A stretch of 11,196 nucleotides of DNA from Planctomycetota bacterium. Its GTDB lineage: Bacteria; Planctomycetota; Phycisphaerae; Tepidisphaerales; Tepidisphaeraceae. Positions within the stretch are counted from its first letter, which is position 1. Each line of letters begins with the position of its first letter. Location: the NCBI GenBank assembly GCA_023417885.1, contig JAEZED010000175.1, positions 1 to 11,196 of the forward strand. The letters run 5' to 3'. Shown here piece by piece: positions 8,512-11,196 of the stretch. The notes below the pieces were generated by a model. That model saw only the letters and a program-made list of their open reading frames with translations. It had not been told where the DNA came from and searched no databases. The position numbers and the translations under genes were made by a program.

Positions 8512-9954
8512 ATGACAACTCCGCTCCGCCCGAGGCTGCCGCTCCTCGTCGCGCTCTGCCTGCTTCTCCTGCCCGTCGCCCGTGCCGCCGCGGACGATCC
8601 GCCGGCCGTGGAAGTCCGTGTCGATCCGCGCGTCGAGCTGCTCTCGATCGTCTTCCGGCTGGCCGGCTCCCCCGAATACAACATGCCCAACTCCGCCTCC
8701 CCCTACGCCGAGGCGGTGGAGGCCCATTTCGGAAAGTTTCGCGATCACCCCGCCGTTAAGCGGGCGCAGGAACTGCGCCGCACGCGCGGCATCTCATTCG
8801 ACGCCGTCATGTCGCTCGCAGTCCACCTGGCGGAGATGGACGATTCGGCGACGCCGGCGCTGCGGATGCCGCTGGAGCCGCGTCCGCCGCAACTGGAGGG
8901 CCGGTGGCGCGCGGAGGACGCCGAGGCGTTCGTCGCCCTCCTGGCCGACTTCGCGCGCGAGGCGGACTTCGCCGGATTCATCGCCGATCAGCGCGATTTC
9001 CACGAGCAGGCGGCGGCCGCGCTGGAGAAGGTCGTGAACCGGCAGCCGATCGTCCCCTGGTTCGACGGCTACTTCGGCACGCGACCCGACGCCCGGTACG
9101 TGGTTATCGCCGGCCTGCTCAACGGCGGGGGGAACTACGGCGTCTCCTACCGCTCTGCCGACGGGCGGGAGGAGCAGATCACGCCTGTGATCGGGGTCTG
9201 GCGCTGGACGCCGGAGGGCCTTCCAAACGTCGACGGGACGAGCCTCGGAACGATCGTGCACGAGTTCTGCCACCCGTACGCCAACGGCGCGATCGACCGG
9301 TTCGCCGCCGAGCTCGAGGCGGCGGGCAACCGCCTTTTCGAGGCGAATCGGGCCGTCATGCAAGGGCAGGCTTATGGAACCGGGCGGACGGTGCTCTACG
9401 AGTCGCTGGTGCGCGCCTGCGTGGTGCGCTACATGACGAACCACGCGGGCGAGGCGGCGGGCCAGCGCCAGGCTGCGGAGGAGGTGGCGCGCGGCTTCAA
9501 GTGGACGCCTGAGCTGGCGGCGCTGCTGGCCGAGTACGAGGCCGACCGCGAGCAGTACCCGACCTTCGATGACTTCATGCCGCGGGTGGTCGCGTTCTTC
9601 AACGAGACGGCCGCCGAAGCGCAGGCGGCGGCGGCCAGGGCGCCGAAGGTCGTCGCCATCTCGCCGGCCAACGGCGCGAGGGACGTCGATCCGGCAATCG
9701 CGGAGCTCGTGATCACGTTCGACCGCCCCATGCGCGACGGCAGCTGGGCGATCGTGCAGGTGGAGAACGGAAAGCTGCCGGATTTCGGCAGGCCTGCGTA
9801 CGACGCGGAGCGACGCGTGCTGCGCGTCCCCATGAAGCTGGCGCCCGGGACGGCTTACCGCTTCTTCCTGAACGCCGGCCGCTTCAACGCCTTCGCCAGC
9901 GCCGAGGGCGTGCCGCTCGAGCCGGTGGAGGTCACCTTCTCGACCCGGCCCTGA
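8512..9954 (+). CDS. Exported DUF4932-type putative zinc metalloprotease with C-terminal Ig-like domain
   Basis: A 480-residue secreted protein. A Sec signal peptide covers residues 1-27 (LLVALCLLLLPVARAAA, then DDPP). Residues about 33-365 resemble the DUF4932 family: VELLSIVFRLAGSPEYN near the start, then a central block with an HExxH zinc-protease motif, H250-E251-F-C-H254, preceded by TIV and followed by PYAN. A candidate third ligand is E297 in LYESLVRA, 43 residues after H254, the layout of a gluzincin; this assignment is an inference. Residues about 378-480 match an SbsA-type Ig-like (Big_5) domain: SPANGARDVDPAIAELVITFDRPM and LAPGTAYRFFL are characteristic, and such domains often present an enzyme at the cell surface. 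A strong GAAGGG ribosome site precedes the ATG. Its TGA abuts the stop of the converging gene with no spacer. The substrate and role are unknown. Confidence 0.88.
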   Translation: MTTPLRPRLPLLVALCLLLLPVARAAADDPPAVEVRVDPRVELLSIVFRLAGSPEYNMPNSASPYAEAVEAHFGKFRDHPAVKRAQELRRTRGISFDAVMSLAVHLAEMDDSATPALRMPLEPRPPQLEGRWRAEDAEAFVALLADFAREADFAGFIADQRDFHEQAAAALEKVVNRQPIVPWFDGYFGTRPDARYVVIAGLLNGGGNYGVSYRSADGREEQITPVIGVWRWTPEGLPNVDGTSLGTIVHEFCHPYANGAIDRFAAELEAAGNRLFEANRAVMQGQAYGTGRTVLYESLVRACVVRYMTNHAGEAAGQRQAAEEVARGFKWTPELAALLAEYEADREQYPTFDDFMPRVVAFFNETAAEAQAAAARAPKVVAISPANGARDVDPAIAELVITFDRPMRDGSWAIVQVENGKLPDFGRPAYDAERRVLRVPMKLAPGTAYRFFLNAGRFNAFASAEGVPLEPVEVTFSTRP

Positions 9955-11196
9955 TCAGGGCGCCGGCTGCGTGGCGGGATGCTGATATCCGTCCGCCTCC
10001 ACGCGCGCGTCGTACCCGAGGACATACAGGGCGGCGTGGACGGCGGCGAAATCGACCGGGTGATATCCCTGCCCCTCCGGATCCGGCCGGATCACAAAGA
10101 CGCTCCGAGCGAGACGGTCCCGCTGTTCCGCACCCTGGCGAAGCGCTTCCACGAAATGGCCCAGCGACTGGCGCCGGCCGGCGAAGGTGACCTCGCGCCC
10201 GTTCTCGTGCACCGTCACCTCCACCTCCTCACCCTGCGCGGCTTGTTCCGGGGCGCCGGGGCCGCGCGCATCGGGTGGCGGAGTGAAGGTGACGTTAGTG
10301 ATCTCCGACTCCACCAGTTCCGCAAGCAGCCTGCCCAGGACGTCGAGCGGCGCTCCGCGCACGGCGGAAAGGCGCACGGGAAGGCGCTCGATGCGTCCCC
10401 CCTCGGGCAGGTGGGCCCGCGCGGTTCCGCCGGCCTCCGCGAGGGCGACGGGGCGGTTGTTCACCATCACCTCGCCCGCCCCGTCGAGCATCACCACGAC
10501 AACGTCGACCGGCGCAGGCGCGCCTTCGCCCTCGACGTCGCCTCCGGCCGCGGCGGACGGGCGGGAGGCCGGCCCGGTGGCGGGCCGGGTGGTTCCATTC
10601 TCTACGGGCGTCAGGATCAGCCAGACGTCCGCGCCGTCGGGCGGCATGGTCTCCTCGTCGATGACCCACTCCAGCGTCTCGTTGGCGTTGCTGGCGATGC
10701 GGGGAACGTCCAGCGTCGTGTACTCGAAGTTCACGAGGGACACGAACTGCCCCGTCACATCCGCGCCGTAGTTGCCGTCCGGGCCGATCTCGCTGCCGGC
10801 GAAGACCCACGGATGCGACGGCATCGCCTCACCGGTCTTGATGTTCTTCATCAGCTCCCCCGCCGGCCGACGGACGGTGCGGCCGTTCTCCTCCCATTCC
10901 ACCTCGATCTTCACCGGCGGACCGGCGGGGGGGATCCAATCCTTGCGCTCAGCGTCGAACCGCAGCGGATGCCCCGGCTCGAGGCCCATCCCCAGCAAAG
11001 CCGCGTGCACGGCGCTGGGCCGGGCGACGGTGCGCAGCACGCTCTCATGGTCGGCGGTGCCGCGGACGACGCAGAAGAACTCCAGCGGCATGTCGACTCG
11101 CAGTGCCTGGCACCGCACGCGCACCTCGCGCTTCTCGCGGTCCACCTGGATGAGGCGCGCGTCCGCCGGTTCCTGCGCGGCGGCGCGCGGCGCCAG
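9955..11196 (-). CDS. Secreted YdjY-domain protein, N-terminus beyond right edge
   Basis: The frame is open from the right edge to TGA at 9957-9955, giving 413 residues in the window; the true start lies outside. The first visible residues, LAPRAAAQEPADARLIQVDR, look like the end of a signal peptide (cut near AAAQ) and the mature start. Visible residues about 20-185 resemble the YdjY domain: LEFFCVVRGTADHESVLRTV, AVHAALLGMGLEPG, HPWVFAGSEIGPDGNYGADV and QFVSLVNFEYTTLDVP. A Thr/Arg/Pro/Ala-rich linker follows (TTRPATGPASRPSAAAGG). After it comes a segment starting DVVVVMLDGAGEVMVNNRPV that resembles the periplasmic domain of ExbD/TolR proteins, without their transmembrane helix, and then a further globular region ending HPATQPAP. 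A GTG at 11145 could begin a shorter frame but would delete the signal peptide. The function of YdjY is not established; an envelope location is likely. It ends flush against the converging protease-like gene. Confidence 0.82.
   Translation of the reverse strand: MAPRAAAQEPADARLIQVDREKREVRVRCQALRVDMPLEFFCVVRGTADHESVLRTVARPSAVHAALLGMGLEPGHPLRFDAERKDWIPPAGPPVKIEVEWEENGRTVRRPAGELMKNIKTGEAMPSHPWVFAGSEIGPDGNYGADVTGQFVSLVNFEYTTLDVPRIASNANETLEWVIDEETMPPDGADVWLILTPVENGTTRPATGPASRPSAAAGGDVEGEGAPAPVDVVVVMLDGAGEVMVNNRPVALAEAGGTARAHLPEGGRIERLPVRLSAVRGAPLDVLGRLLAELVESEITNVTFTPPPDARGPGAPEQAAQGEEVEVTVHENGREVTFAGRRQSLGHFVEALRQGAEQRDRLARSVFVIRPDPEGQGYHPVDFAAVHAALYVLGYDARVEADGYQHPATQPAP

Noticed and set aside
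8064..8759. Overlapping frames on both strands at 8064-8759 (+) and 8164-8748 (-)
   Set aside because: They overlap the small minus-strand gene and the start of the HEFCH protein gene in other frames. Their sequence changes character where the true genes begin and end, as shadows do.

Overview
The window is a GC-rich bacterial chromosomal segment. Features suggesting Planctomycetota, probably the Phycisphaerae side, are Thr-Gln-Pro-Ala low-complexity linkers in secreted proteins, a YdjY-domain protein, a DUF4932-type protein, scarce Shine-Dalgarno sites, and small palindromic repeats carried in intergenic DNA and in frame inside a gene (the peptide NGQDARAT is one such translated repeat). This is recalled family knowledge plus inspection; no database was searched.

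Layout, left to right. Bases 1-370 hold the start of an unrecognised minus-strand gene that runs off the left edge. Bases 371-649 are intergenic and packed with short repeats: two hairpins, spaced GCAAAG motifs and a 10-bp tandem repeat. From 650 to 7923 four minus-strand genes follow one another: uvrA (7923-4807), fic (4746-3409), an exported amidohydrolase with intact metal ligands (3322-1943) and a second exported amidohydrolase-fold protein that has lost nearly all its ligands (1879-650). Gaps are 60, 86 and 63 bp, so read-through is possible, but fic has its own AT-rich promoter/operator-like sequence. A small unrecognised minus-strand gene (8414-8124) followed by a strong hairpin precedes uvrA. 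A plus-strand gene (8512-9954) encodes an exported HEFCH putative metalloprotease with a C-terminal Ig-like domain. It converges, with zero intervening bases, on a minus-strand secreted YdjY-domain protein (9955 to beyond the right edge).

How the genes work together: UvrA is the damage-recognition ATPase of nucleotide excision repair. Fic is a self-inhibited AMP-transferase with a C-terminal winged helix. The amidohydrolase pair probably acts outside the cytoplasm, perhaps as an active enzyme with a pseudoenzyme partner. Nothing shows that repair, Fic and the hydrolases form one pathway.

Most noteworthy: (i) two in-frame palindromic insertions in UvrA loops, (ii) coordinated loss of metal ligands in one amidohydrolase, (iii) a possibly leaderless, operator-bearing fic start, (iv) a repeat-dense intergenic region. 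I see no CRISPR array, tRNA, rRNA, transposase or clear new defence system.
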